This document shows, piece by piece, positions 16,436 through 24,029 of a stretch of 39,606 nt of DNA. The DNA is from an uncultured Elusimicrobia bacterium (GTDB taxonomy: Bacteria > Elusimicrobiota > Elusimicrobia > Elusimicrobiales > UBA9959). Below the pieces are notes generated by a model. The model worked only from the letters and a program-made list of their open reading frames with translations. It had not been told where the DNA came from and made no database searches. Position 1 is the stretch's first letter; each line of letters begins with the position of its first letter. The stretch covers positions 1 to 39,606 of the forward strand of contig CAISZM010000074.1 in assembly GCA_903889965.1 (NCBI GenBank). The letters are read 5' to 3'. Made by a program: the position numbers and the translations under genes.

Positions 16436-16466
16436 AAAAACCGCCGGCATACGCCCGGCGGTTTTT
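16436..16466 (+). terminator. Bidirectional intrinsic terminator
   Basis: The sequence AAAAA + CCGCCGG, a 7-nt loop, then CCGGCGG + TTTTT forms a symmetric hairpin with A-run and T-run (16436-16466). It can end the deiminase transcript on the plus strand and the metallo-beta-lactamase transcript on the minus strand. Confidence 0.92.
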
Positions 16467-16501
16467 ATTTCCCATGTAAAAATACTTAATAAGCGGCGCG
16501 T

Positions 16502-16529
16502 CGTACGCGACACTACGTTGTCGCGTACG
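16502..16529. repeat. Perfect 10-bp inverted repeat between convergent genes
   Basis: CGTACGCGAC at 16502-16511 is repeated inverted as GTCGCGTACG at 16520-16529 with an 8-nt centre. There is no T-run, so it is not a classical terminator. It lies just downstream of the bidirectional terminator and outside the coding frames of the neighbouring genes. It could be a protein-binding dyad or a small structured RNA end. Confidence 0.7.
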
Positions 16530-16580
16530 CCTGCTACACTATTTGTGAGCGGGGAGGCCGGATATATGGGGAAAACGCGT

Positions 16581-17558
16581 TCAGTCTTCGCTGGGTTCTA
16601 CCGGTTCGGAAAGGCCGTCCACGGAAAATTCCTGCGTGCCGTCCAGGTCGCTTCGGAATACGGAGGCGCCTACTGCTTTGATGCGGTCGATCGAGGATTG
16701 GGCCGGGTGCCCGTAGTTGTTCTTGCCGACTTCTATGAAGGCTTTCTTGGGCATTACGGTCTCCAGGAAGGCTTGGCTGGAGGAGTATGGGCTGCCGTGG
16801 TGTCCGACCTTAAGCACGTCGGACTTGAGTTCAGCGCCGAACCGCGCCACCATGCGGGCTTCCGCGTCGCTTTGATCGTCGCCCACAAAGAGCATAGAAG
16901 CGTTTTGATACGTGACCTTTATAGTAAGGGAACAGTTATTTATAATGCTTCCGTCGCTGCTTTGCACGGGCTCGGGGCAGGAGTTGAAGACTTTTACGCC
17001 CAAGCCGCCGGGACCCCATGAAATATCGTCTCCGGGGGCCGGGTAGAAGGTATTGACGCCCAGGGCTTTAACCTGGCTGCGCAGCGCCTCATCCCCGGTG
17101 GCGGCGGTGTTATCCATGCGCGTATCGTAAAAATTGCCTACAGTGATGGCCGAAAAAACATACTGCAAGCCTTTATAGTGGTCCGCGTGGGGGTGCGTGA
17201 GCACCACATAGTCTATCTTTGAAACTTTCTTCTGGCTGAGGAACTGGGCGAGGGCGCCGGTGGCGGACTTGGAGGGGCCGCCGTCTATAAGGGCGTTCTG
17301 GCCGTTGGGCAGTTCCAGATAAATGGAATCGCCCTGCCCGACGCTGAGGAAATAAACGTTCAGCCCGGGGGCCGCCGTATAAAGGGTTGCGTTTCCCGGG
17401 ACCGGAGCCAGCGGTATTTCGACGGCCGGAACGGAATTATTCAGCTGATCGAGGGATTGGGCGCTGGCGGCGGGAGAAAAACGAAATACGGATAAAAAAA
17501 GTATTACAGCGGAGACGGCTGCTTTGCGTGCTGTGGATGCGGGAGGGTTCTTGTTCAC
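16581..17558 (-). CDS. Exported ComEC-like metallo-beta-lactamase-fold hydrolase
   Basis: The minus frame is open far upstream, but the GTG at 17558 gives a start immediately before a signal peptide (K-rich start, then AVSAVILFLSVFRFSPAASA), for about 325 residues. The mature domain is the ComEC/Rec2 C-terminal type: VYFLSVGQGDSIYLEL, LIDGG, the metal motif THPHADH, SDG...CSLTIKV, MLFVGDD and VGHHGS. In ComEC this domain is fused to a DNA-uptake channel; here it is free-standing and exported, so it may be an extracellular nuclease or phosphodiesterase. That role is an inference. The transcript probably ends at the bidirectional terminator 16436-16466. Confidence 0.88.
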   Translation of the reverse strand: MNKNPPASTARKAAVSAVILFLSVFRFSPAASAQSLDQLNNSVPAVEIPLAPVPGNATLYTAAPGLNVYFLSVGQGDSIYLELPNGQNALIDGGPSKSATGALAQFLSQKKVSKIDYVVLTHPHADHYKGLQYVFSAITVGNFYDTRMDNTAATGDEALRSQVKALGVNTFYPAPGDDISWGPGGLGVKVFNSCPEPVQSSDGSIINNCSLTIKVTYQNASMLFVGDDQSDAEARMVARFGAELKSDVLKVGHHGSPYSSSQAFLETVMPKKAFIEVGKNNYGHPAQSSIDRIKAVGASVFRSDLDGTQEFSVDGLSEPVEPSED

Positions 17559-17863
17559 GTGTTGTAATCCATCTCCACTTGCCGGGGTCCGTCCGAGCGC
17601 AAACCCGATTGCCGAGCCCCTTCCGTGGTGAATCCGGATTAAGGTCCGGAGGTGGATGCTCCCCAGCCAATCCCGGGGATTACACGTTAGCACGCATAGT
17701 TTACAGCCCGGGATGACTTCACTCAAGGGCCAAAGGACCTATGTGTCTATAGGTCTAAAGGCCTAATCGTTATCGCGTGAACGGCGGCCGGGTTCGCCGC
17801 CATTAACCGCGTTGAAGAAGCACCTTTATGTGTCCGGGCAAATGGTAAAATTGAGATTAAAGC
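17559..17863. other. Divergent intergenic region between hydrolase and Pif1 helicase genes
   Basis: This 305-nt gap separates the start of the minus-strand hydrolase from the plus-strand helicase. It holds several small dyads (for example CCGGA/TCCGG around 17633-17649 and AATCCC/GGGATT near 17669-17682). The 17728-17763 dyad is described separately. I considered a structured leader for the hydrolase mRNA but matched no known riboswitch core. No strong promoter could be assigned to either gene. Confidence 0.4.
17735..17767. promoter_or_regulatory. Candidate regulatory element, copy A
   Basis: A 33-bp stretch resembles the one at 20992-21024 without gaps (about 21 of 33 positions by eye). The shared core has CCTATGT on the left and GGTCT followed by AGG on the right. 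In this copy GACCTAT (17736-17742) and ATAGGTC (17749-17755) form a dyad, flanked by GGCC on both sides (17728-17731 and 17760-17763). It lies about 100 nt before the helicase start and about 180 nt before the divergent hydrolase gene. Confidence 0.45.
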
Positions 17864-19447
17864 ATGACCGAAGATACGCATATAGAATTTAACGAGCAGT
17901 TCGCCAAGGCGCTGCATCTGCTGCAGCACGGCAGCCGCAACCTGTTCGTGACCGGCAAAGCTGGTACCGGCAAGAGCACCCTCCTGCGTTATTTCCGCGC
18001 CCATACCTCGAAAAAAATTGTGGTGCTGGCCCCCACGGGCATAGCCGCCCTGAACGTGGCCGGGGAAACTATACACGCCTTCTTTGGCTTCAAGCCCGGC
18101 ATAACCCCGGACAAGGTTAAGCGGGCCCGCAAAAAGGATGCCGAGGTATACAAGGCCCTGGAAGTTATAGTAATAGACGAGGCCTCCATGGTGCGGGCCG
18201 ACCTGATGGACTGCGTCGACGCCCACATGCGGCTGAACGGGCGCGACCCCTCCCTCCCCTTCGGCGGCGCGCAGCTGGCCCTGTTTGGCGACCTCTACCA
18301 GCTTCCGCCGGTGGTTACCGGCGCGGAACGGGAAATATTCTCCTCCTATTACGATGGCCCGTATTTCTTCAACGCGATGGTTTTTAAGAAGGCCGGGCTT
18401 GAATATCTTGAGCTTGAGAAGATCTACCGGCAGAAAGACCAGGGCTTTATAGATATACTTAACGCGATAAGGAACAACTCTATAAAACCGGCGCAACTGG
18501 CCAGCCTGAACCGCCGGACCGGCGCGGACGTGGAAAGTTCGGGCAGGGGCGTGGTGGTGAGGCTCCTGACCACCAACTTTGACGCCGCCCAGATAAACAA
18601 CGAGCGCCTGCGGAGCCTTGACGGACGCGCGCACGTTTACCGGGCCGGGATAACCGGCAAGTTCACCCGCGATTCGTACCCCGCTGACGAGGAACTTCAC
18701 CTTAAACCCGGCGCCCAGGTTATGATGCTGAATAACGACGCGCACGGCCGCTGGGTGAACGGAACCATGGCCGCGGTCCAGGATATCATGAGGGGGCTGC
18801 CGGGTGAGGCCGACGTGATACACGTCCGGCTGGACGACGGCTCAGTGGAACCTGTAGAGGCCGTTTCCTGGGAACTCTTTCATTTTACCGTGGATAAAGA
18901 GGCCGGCAGGATAAAAACCGAGACCGCGGGTACCTTCACGCAGTATCCGCTCAAACTGGCCTGGGGTGTTACCATACACAAGAGCCAGGGTAAAACTTTC
19001 GAGCGGGCTATAATAGATCTTGGGCGCAGGGCTTTCGCCGCTGGGCAGACCTACGTGGCGCTCAGCCGATGCGTGTCGCTGGAGGGGCTGTCGCTCGCGC
19101 GCCCGGTTCGTCCCTCGGACGTGATGACCGACTGGCGGATAGTGCGCTACGTGACCGGCCACCAGTACGGGGCAAGCGAGCTGGCTATGCCGCTGGCTGA
19201 GAAAATCAAGCTTATAGAGCAGGCTATAGAGGACGGCAGCCTGCTCGAGATGACCTATCTTAAGGCGGCCGACGAGAAGAGCCGCCGCACCGTAAGGCCC
19301 GTAGCCGTGGGCGACTGCAGCTACATGAATAAAACTTTCAAGGGGCTTGAAGCCCACTGCCTTGAGCGCGGCGCCAGCCGTGTTTTCCGGGTGGACCGTA
19401 TACTGGAACTTAAAGTGGTGTGCGGCGAAAGTCCTTCCGACGTCTAA
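17864..19447 (+). CDS. Pif1-like SF1B helicase with C-terminal WYL domain
   Basis: The 527-residue protein carries Walker A GKAGTGKST (31-39), LAPTGIAA motif Ia, Walker B VIDEAS (Asp105-Glu106), GDLYQLPPV motif III, the TIHKSQGKTFE segment near residue 373, and YVALSRC motif VI near 400. This is a Pif1/RecD-like 5'-3' DNA helicase. Residues ~438-520 (KIKLIEQAIEDGSLLEMTYL, SRRTVRPVAV, ECYM-like YMNKTFKGLEAHC, RVFRVDRI) match a WYL domain, a ligand- or nucleic-acid-binding module common in regulators. A Pif1-WYL fusion is known from Thermotoga elfii. It is likely cytosolic and involved in replication, repair or G-quadruplex processing. It stands alone and ends before a bidirectional terminator. 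Confidence 0.93.
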   Translation: MTEDTHIEFNEQFAKALHLLQHGSRNLFVTGKAGTGKSTLLRYFRAHTSKKIVVLAPTGIAALNVAGETIHAFFGFKPGITPDKVKRARKKDAEVYKALEVIVIDEASMVRADLMDCVDAHMRLNGRDPSLPFGGAQLALFGDLYQLPPVVTGAEREIFSSYYDGPYFFNAMVFKKAGLEYLELEKIYRQKDQGFIDILNAIRNNSIKPAQLASLNRRTGADVESSGRGVVVRLLTTNFDAAQINNERLRSLDGRAHVYRAGITGKFTRDSYPADEELHLKPGAQVMMLNNDAHGRWVNGTMAAVQDIMRGLPGEADVIHVRLDDGSVEPVEAVSWELFHFTVDKEAGRIKTETAGTFTQYPLKLAWGVTIHKSQGKTFERAIIDLGRRAFAAGQTYVALSRCVSLEGLSLARPVRPSDVMTDWRIVRYVTGHQYGASELAMPLAEKIKLIEQAIEDGSLLEMTYLKAADEKSRRTVRPVAVGDCSYMNKTFKGLEAHCLERGASRVFRVDRILELKVVCGESPSDV

Positions 19448-19520
19448 AATGCGCAATTAGGCCCGCCGGCCCGGGGGACGGCAGGTCCGGACTCCGCGGT
19501 TCGCCTCCGGCACTGGAATA

Positions 19521-19556
19521 AAAAAACCCGGCGCCTTGCGGCCGCCGGGATTTTTT
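19521..19556. terminator. Bidirectional intrinsic terminator between convergent genes
   Basis: AAAAAA + CCCGGCG (19521-19533) and CGCCGGG + A + TTTTTT (19543-19556) form a symmetric hairpin. It serves the helicase gene on the plus strand and the NHPGN-repeat gene on the minus strand. Confidence 0.9.
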
Positions 19557-19568
19557 CTGGCTGCGTTG

Positions 19569-20885
19569 TTATTTCAGGTCAAAGCTCTCTATGGTGCTGG
19601 CTTCGGCGCCGGTTGAGAGCGGGCCGCGGCGTGTGAACTTTATGGTTATCATGTACTTGCCGGGCTTGGGAGCGTTCATAAGCTTGATGTCATACGAAGG
19701 GGCCACGTCGAAGGAGCCCTGAGCGTTTATCTCCACGAACGAGTTAGCAATACCCTCCGGGGTGAGCTGTGTCATATCCGGGATGTTCATGCCGCTTACG
19801 GATATGTCTATCTTCTCGCCCTTGAAGTACATGGCCCGGTTGTCGTTCAGCACCAGGCGCACGTCGCCGGCGGCAGTTACTCCCACGCTGTTAACGGAGA
19901 GCTCTTTTGAATCCGGGTTGGACGGCTTTTTCAAGCCTGGCGTCAGGTCGAAGACGGTGGCATGGCCGAAGAAAAATCCGTCATGGTCCTGGGAGTTTAC
20001 CGTGTACTGGTAAAGCATGTCCGAGGTGTCGACGCGGGGCGAATTGCCCGGGTCAAGGCAGACCTTAAGGTTCTCTTTCTCCCAGGTCTCAAGGGCGCGG
20101 GGCCCTATGTTGACGGTGATCTTCCTGGTGAAGTACCGGCCGGTATGCCTGCAGTACTGTACCCCGTTGTTCATATAGCAGTCGAAGCTAGGCTCTTCGC
20201 CGCTGAGTTCCTCGGTGCGGGTGTTGGGTGTTTGCGCGGAGAATTCCCAGGTGCGGCAGTTCAATTCGGGATAGACGGGTGAATAGGGGTAACCATCGTG
20301 GCTATCCCAGCCGTCGTGATTGCCGGGGTGGTTGTCCCAGCCGTCGTGGTTGCCGGGGTGGTTGTCCCAGCCGTCGTGGTTGCCGGGGTGGTTGTCCCAA
20401 CCGTCATGGTTTCCGGGATGGTTATCTATATTCCCGGGGTGGTTGTCCCAACCGTCGTGGTTTCCGGGATGGTTGTCAATGTTGCCGGGGTGATTGTCCC
20501 AGCCGTCGTGGTTGCCGGGATGGTTATCGATATGTCCGGGGTGGTTATCGATATTTCCGGGGTGATTATCGAAGTTCCCGGGATGATTGCCGATATTGCC
20601 GGGGTGGTTATCGATATTTCCGGGGTGATTATCGAAGTTCCCGGGATGGTTGCCTATATTTCCGGGATGGTTATCAAAGTTCCCGGGATGATTATCGTTG
20701 TGGCCGCCATTATTAACCGGCTGGAAATGGCCCGGTTGGGGAATCCCGCTATACTGCTGGGGACCAAGCGTATTAACGATATCCAGCACATCGTCTATTC
20801 CCTTGTCGAAATCAACCTCCGCGGCGTATGCGCCGGTAGAAAGAGCGAGCGCGGCCGCTACCGCGAGCAAACTTGATTTTTTCAT
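19569..20885 (-). CDS. Exported protein with NHPGN-type tandem repeats
   Basis: The 438-residue product has a signal peptide (MKKSSLLAVAAALALSTGAYA) and GGGAGGG 4 nt before the ATG. Residues 65-194 are 16 tandem units beginning NHPG: ten 7-residue units (NHPGN + ID, FD or IG) and six 10-residue units (NHPGNHDGWD). They are rich in His, Asn, Asp and Gly. Residues ~205-438 look beta-rich, with cysteines near 207, 235, 244 and 279 and an ending resembling an Ig-like or carbohydrate-binding fold. I do not recognise the family. The repeats could bind metal or form an extended spacer on the cell surface; this is speculation. The gene is monocistronic by context, with a candidate regulatory element about 110 nt upstream. 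Confidence 0.82.
   Translation of the reverse strand: MKKSSLLAVAAALALSTGAYAAEVDFDKGIDDVLDIVNTLGPQQYSGIPQPGHFQPVNNGGHNDNHPGNFDNHPGNIGNHPGNFDNHPGNIDNHPGNIGNHPGNFDNHPGNIDNHPGHIDNHPGNHDGWDNHPGNIDNHPGNHDGWDNHPGNIDNHPGNHDGWDNHPGNHDGWDNHPGNHDGWDNHPGNHDGWDSHDGYPYSPVYPELNCRTWEFSAQTPNTRTEELSGEEPSFDCYMNNGVQYCRHTGRYFTRKITVNIGPRALETWEKENLKVCLDPGNSPRVDTSDMLYQYTVNSQDHDGFFFGHATVFDLTPGLKKPSNPDSKELSVNSVGVTAAGDVRLVLNDNRAMYFKGEKIDISVSGMNIPDMTQLTPEGIANSFVEINAQGSFDVAPSYDIKLMNAPKPGKYMITIKFTRRGPLSTGAEASTIESFDLK
20304..20693 (-). repeat. Coding tandem repeat, 16 units of 21 or 30 bp
   Basis: The DNA here consists of imperfect 30-bp units (encoding NHPGNHDGWD) toward the low-coordinate end and 21-bp units toward the high-coordinate end. 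Synonymous differences between units show that selection has kept the peptide pattern. The antisense strand is open too, but only because of the repeat periodicity. Unit number is likely to vary between strains. Confidence 0.93.
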
Positions 20886-20991
20886 TGTTCCCTCCCGTAA
20901 GCAGGCGCCGTGAATAAAGCGCCTTGAATGTATTGTAGGTTAAACAGAGAGATCCCGAATGAGGCAATAGGACTATCCGGAGGATGTTTAA

Positions 20992-21024
20992 CGGCCTATG
21001 TCATTTTGGGTCTTTAGGGTCAAT
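20992..21024. promoter_or_regulatory. Candidate regulatory element, copy B
   Basis: This is the counterpart of 17735-17767, with the shared CCTATGT and GGTCT core. Here the right half contains a direct repeat, GGGTC-TTTA-GGGTC. It lies about 107 nt upstream of the minus-strand NHPGN-repeat gene and about 88 nt upstream of radC. In both copies the minus-strand neighbour encodes an exported protein. Confidence 0.45.
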
Positions 21025-21111
21025 TCTTAACCCGACAATACGGTGTCCGGCTGGCCTGCTATGCTATTTATCGGCGGTTCGGGCCGACGGTTTGCCGTCT
21101 AAGGGGGGGCT

Positions 21112-21786
21112 ATGAAAGGCGCTGGGACGATACAGGATATGCCGAGGGTGGAACGGCCGAGGGAAAAAATGATGCGTTATGGCCCGGAGAAGCTGGCGGA
21201 GGAGGAGCTGCTGGCCATAATACTGCGCACCGGCGCGCGTGGGAAAAACGTGCTGGACCTGGCCGGGGAACTTTTGAAAAAGTTCGGCAGGGGAGATATC
21301 GCGAAGGCCGGCTTTGGCGAGCTGAGCTCCACCCCGGGCCTGGGCCCGGCCCGCGCCTGTGAGATACTGGCGGTTTTCGAACTTGGCCGCCGCTACCTTA
21401 ACGGCAAGAAGGGGGGGATATATCTGAAACCGCGCGACATCTGGGAGGAGCTGCGCGACATACGCGAACAGAAAAAGGAGCACTTTATCGTTTTTTACCT
21501 TGATACGCGAAATCAGGAGATAAAACGCGATATCGTTTCAGTGGGCACGCTCAATTACAACCTGGTGCACCCGCGGGAGGTTTTCGAACCCGCGGTAAAA
21601 AACCTGGCCGCAAGCGTAATAGTGGCACACAATCACCCCTCGGGTTGCCTTGAGCCGTCCGATGAGGACCTGTCGCTTACAAAGCGGCTGGTTCAGGCCG
21701 GGAAGCTTTTGGGGATAGAGGTGCTGGACCACGTGATAGTCACAAGGGAGGGTTTTATGAGCTTCAAACAAAAAAACCTCATGTAG
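21112..21786 (+). CDS. radC: RadC family JAB/MPN-domain protein
   Basis: At 224 residues it has the usual RadC layout: an N-terminal helix-hairpin-helix region (RPREKMMRYGPEKLAEEELLAIILRTG, then TPGLGPARACEI) and a C-terminal MPN/JAB metalloprotease-like domain with the JAMM ligands His173, His175 and Asp184 in HNHPSG-x5-SDED. Historically called a DNA repair protein, its biochemical role is unsettled. It precedes the serine operon but is separated by a promoter at 21811, so it is probably transcribed separately. Confidence 0.95.
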   Translation: MKGAGTIQDMPRVERPREKMMRYGPEKLAEEELLAIILRTGARGKNVLDLAGELLKKFGRGDIAKAGFGELSSTPGLGPARACEILAVFELGRRYLNGKKGGIYLKPRDIWEELRDIREQKKEHFIVFYLDTRNQEIKRDIVSVGTLNYNLVHPREVFEPAVKNLAASVIVAHNHPSGCLEPSDEDLSLTKRLVQAGKLLGIEVLDHVIVTREGFMSFKQKNLM

Positions 21787-21810
21787 TTTCCCCCGGCTCC
21801 GGGCGGAGTG

Positions 21811-21839
21811 TTGAATATAACTTTTATTATATTTATAAT
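21811..21839 (+). promoter_or_regulatory. Sigma-70-type promoter of the serC-serA operon
   Basis: TTGAAT (21811-21816) and TATAAT (21834-21839) have a 17-nt spacer in an A+T-rich stretch. Predicted start is near 21846, leaving a leader of about 27 nt with AGGAG before the serC ATG. Confidence 0.8.
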
Positions 21840-21872
21840 GTGGTATCAGCTCAGCGAACAGGAGAACGTAAA

Positions 21873-23051
21873 ATGGAAAAACCCGCACTGAAACCCGTAT
21901 GCCCCAATTTCTCTTCCGGCCCCTGCGCCAAGCGCCCGGGCTGGACCGTGGACGCCCTTAAGAACGCGCTCGTGGGGCGGTCCCACCGCTCAAAGGAAGG
22001 CAAGGCCAGGCTGCAGGAAGTTTCAGACCGCATGAGAAAGGTCCTGAACCTGCCCGCCGGCTACCGCATAGGCGTGGTGGCCGGTTCCGACACCGGCGCG
22101 GTGGAACTGGCGATGTGGACCATGCTCGGCCCGAGGCCGGTGGATATATTCGGCTGGGAATCCTTCGGCAAGGGCTGGATCACCGACGCGGTAAAGTACC
22201 TGAAGCTCCAGAACGTGCGCGAATTCAAGGCCGACTACGGTAAGATCCCGGACCTTTTGAAGGCCGACCCATCCCACGACATAATCTTCACATGGAACGG
22301 CACCACCTCGGGAGTGAAAGTGCCGAACCTCGACTGGCTTCCCGCCGGTCACGACGGCCTCGCCATCTGCGACGCCACCTCAGGGATCTTCGCCATGGAG
22401 ATGGACTTTTCCAAGCTCGACGTGATCACTTTTTCCTGGCAGAAAGTGCTGGGGGGGGAGGCCGCGCACGGCGTGATCATCATGTCGCCCCGCGCAGTTA
22501 AGCGGATGGAGGAGAACGAGCCCAAGGCCGGCTGGCCCGTGCCCAAGATATTCCGCCTGGCGGCCGAGGGCAAGCTGAAGCCGGGCGAGCTTGAATATAA
22601 TACCGTCAACACGCCCTCCATGCTGTGCGTAGAGGACGCGATAGACGCTCTGAAGTGGGCCGAGAGCATCGGCGGCTGCCCGGCGCTGGTTAAGCGCTCG
22701 AACGCCAACCTGGCCGCTTTCGAGGAGTGGGTGGCTAAATCCGAGTGGATAGATTTCCTGGCCGAATCGAAAGAGATCCGCTCCAACACCTCCGTCTGCT
22801 TCAAGATCAAGGCGGGCTGGTTCCAGAAGCTTTCCGACGAGGAGAAGACCAAGGCGGCCAAGAAGATAACCTCTATGCTCGACAAAGAGGGAGTGGCCTA
22901 CGATATCAACTCCTACGGCAAGGCCCCGGCCGGTATCCGCGTGTGGTGCGGCGCCACCGTGGAAACCTCGGATATAAAAGCCCTGACCCCGTGGCTTGAC
23001 TGGGCCTATGGCGTTGTCGCCAAAGAATACTCGAAGGAGACACTGAAATGA
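21873..23051 (+). CDS. serC: Phosphoserine aminotransferase (alphaproteobacterial/archaeal-type)
   Basis: The frame extends upstream to 21840, but ATG 21873 has AGGAG 8 nt before it and starts the conserved sequence, giving 392 residues. The opening (VCPNFSSGPCAKRPGW) and the PLP-lysine motif SWQKVLGGE with Lys191 identify the serC_2-type class-V aminotransferase rather than the E. coli type. It converts 3-phosphohydroxypyruvate plus glutamate to phosphoserine plus 2-oxoglutarate in serine biosynthesis. The serA start overlaps its stop (ATGATG around 23048), indicating translational coupling. Confidence 0.95.
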   Translation: MEKPALKPVCPNFSSGPCAKRPGWTVDALKNALVGRSHRSKEGKARLQEVSDRMRKVLNLPAGYRIGVVAGSDTGAVELAMWTMLGPRPVDIFGWESFGKGWITDAVKYLKLQNVREFKADYGKIPDLLKADPSHDIIFTWNGTTSGVKVPNLDWLPAGHDGLAICDATSGIFAMEMDFSKLDVITFSWQKVLGGEAAHGVIIMSPRAVKRMEENEPKAGWPVPKIFRLAAEGKLKPGELEYNTVNTPSMLCVEDAIDALKWAESIGGCPALVKRSNANLAAFEEWVAKSEWIDFLAESKEIRSNTSVCFKIKAGWFQKLSDEEKTKAAKKITSMLDKEGVAYDINSYGKAPAGIRVWCGATVETSDIKALTPWLDWAYGVVAKEYSKETLK

Positions 23052-23998
23052 TGAAAGTCCTGATCGCAGACAAAGCCGACGCCCTGTGCGAGAAGGTGCT
23101 GAAGGAAAAAGGCCTTGAGCCGGTGGTCAAGACCGGGATGAAGCCGGAAGAACTGAAAGCCTGCGCGGCGGAGTTCGACGCCATTATAGTCCGCTCCGCC
23201 ACCACGCTTACCCGCGACATCATTGCGGCCGCCTCGAAACTGAAAGCGGTCGCCCGCGCCGGCTCCGGCGTGGACAATATCGACGTCGCCGCCTGCTCGG
23301 AAAAGAAAGTGCTGGTGATGAACACGCCGTTCGGCAATACAGTATCAACGGGCGAGCACGCGATAGCCATGATGATGGCGCTGGCGCGCCACATACCCCA
23401 GGCAAACGCCTCCACCCACGCCGGGAAATGGGAGAAGAAAAAATTCGAAGGTGTGGAGATAACCGGGAAGACCCTGGGCGTAATAGGCTGCGGTAATATC
23501 GGCGCGGTGGTGGCGGACCGCGCGCGCGGCCTTAAGATGAACGTGCTGGTCTTCGACCCGGCCATGACGTCCGCCCGCGCCGTGGAGCTGGGGGTTAAAA
23601 TGGCCACGCTCGAGGAATTGTACGCCAAATCGGACTTCATCACCTACCATGTGACCATAAACCCGGCCACGAAGGGCATGCTGAACAAGGACGCGATATC
23701 CAGGATGAAGAAGGGTGTGCGCGTCATCAACTGCGCCCGCGGCGGCATTATGGTCGAGGAGGATATAAGATCCGCCCTCCTCGGCGGTCAGATGGCGGGG
23801 CTTGCCTGCGACGTGTACGCAAAAGAGCCGGCCACCGAGCATATTTTCTTCGGCATGGAAAATGTGATAGCCACTCCCCACATAGCGGCTTCCACGAAGG
23901 ACGCCCAGGTGACGGTGGCAAGGCAGGCAGCGGAGCAGATAGCCGACTACCTGCTCAACGGCAAGCGCACCAATGCCGTCAATGGCGATAAGGTCTGA
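23048..23998 (+). CDS. serA: D-3-phosphoglycerate dehydrogenase, short type
   Basis: The 316-residue protein has the D-2-hydroxyacid dehydrogenase fold: Rossmann motif GCGNIG (147-152), and catalytic Arg231 (NCARGG), Glu260 (AKEPAT) and His278 (TPHIAAST). The substrate loop contains VRSATTLT and AGSGVDNID. It lacks the ACT or ASB regulatory domain of the long enzymes, so allosteric serine control is not evident. It oxidises 3-phosphoglycerate to 3-phosphohydroxypyruvate with NAD, the first step of serine synthesis. It overlaps serC, and the DUF1015 gene follows after about 31 nt. Confidence 0.95.
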   Translation: MMKVLIADKADALCEKVLKEKGLEPVVKTGMKPEELKACAAEFDAIIVRSATTLTRDIIAAASKLKAVARAGSGVDNIDVAACSEKKVLVMNTPFGNTVSTGEHAIAMMMALARHIPQANASTHAGKWEKKKFEGVEITGKTLGVIGCGNIGAVVADRARGLKMNVLVFDPAMTSARAVELGVKMATLEELYAKSDFITYHVTINPATKGMLNKDAISRMKKGVRVINCARGGIMVEEDIRSALLGGQMAGLACDVYAKEPATEHIFFGMENVIATPHIAASTKDAQVTVARQAAEQIADYLLNGKRTNAVNGDKV

Positions 23999-24029
23999 CC
24001 GTCCGCAGGCGGCGGGCTTGAGAGGCACA

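Noticed and set aside
17559-17726. N-terminal extension of the ComEC-like gene, or a riboswitch in its leader
   Set aside because: The upstream in-frame residues have no conserved character and the signal peptide starts at the GTG 17558. No known riboswitch core was recognised.
17747-18823. 358-codon minus-strand open frame within the Pif1 helicase gene
   Set aside because: It is antisense to conserved helicase motifs and has no family resemblance.
20228-20876. Plus-strand open frames across the NHPGN repeats, and the idea of a CRISPR array
   Set aside because: The repeats are contiguous 21- and 30-bp coding units without unique spacers, and the plus-strand frames are a by-product of the period being a multiple of three.
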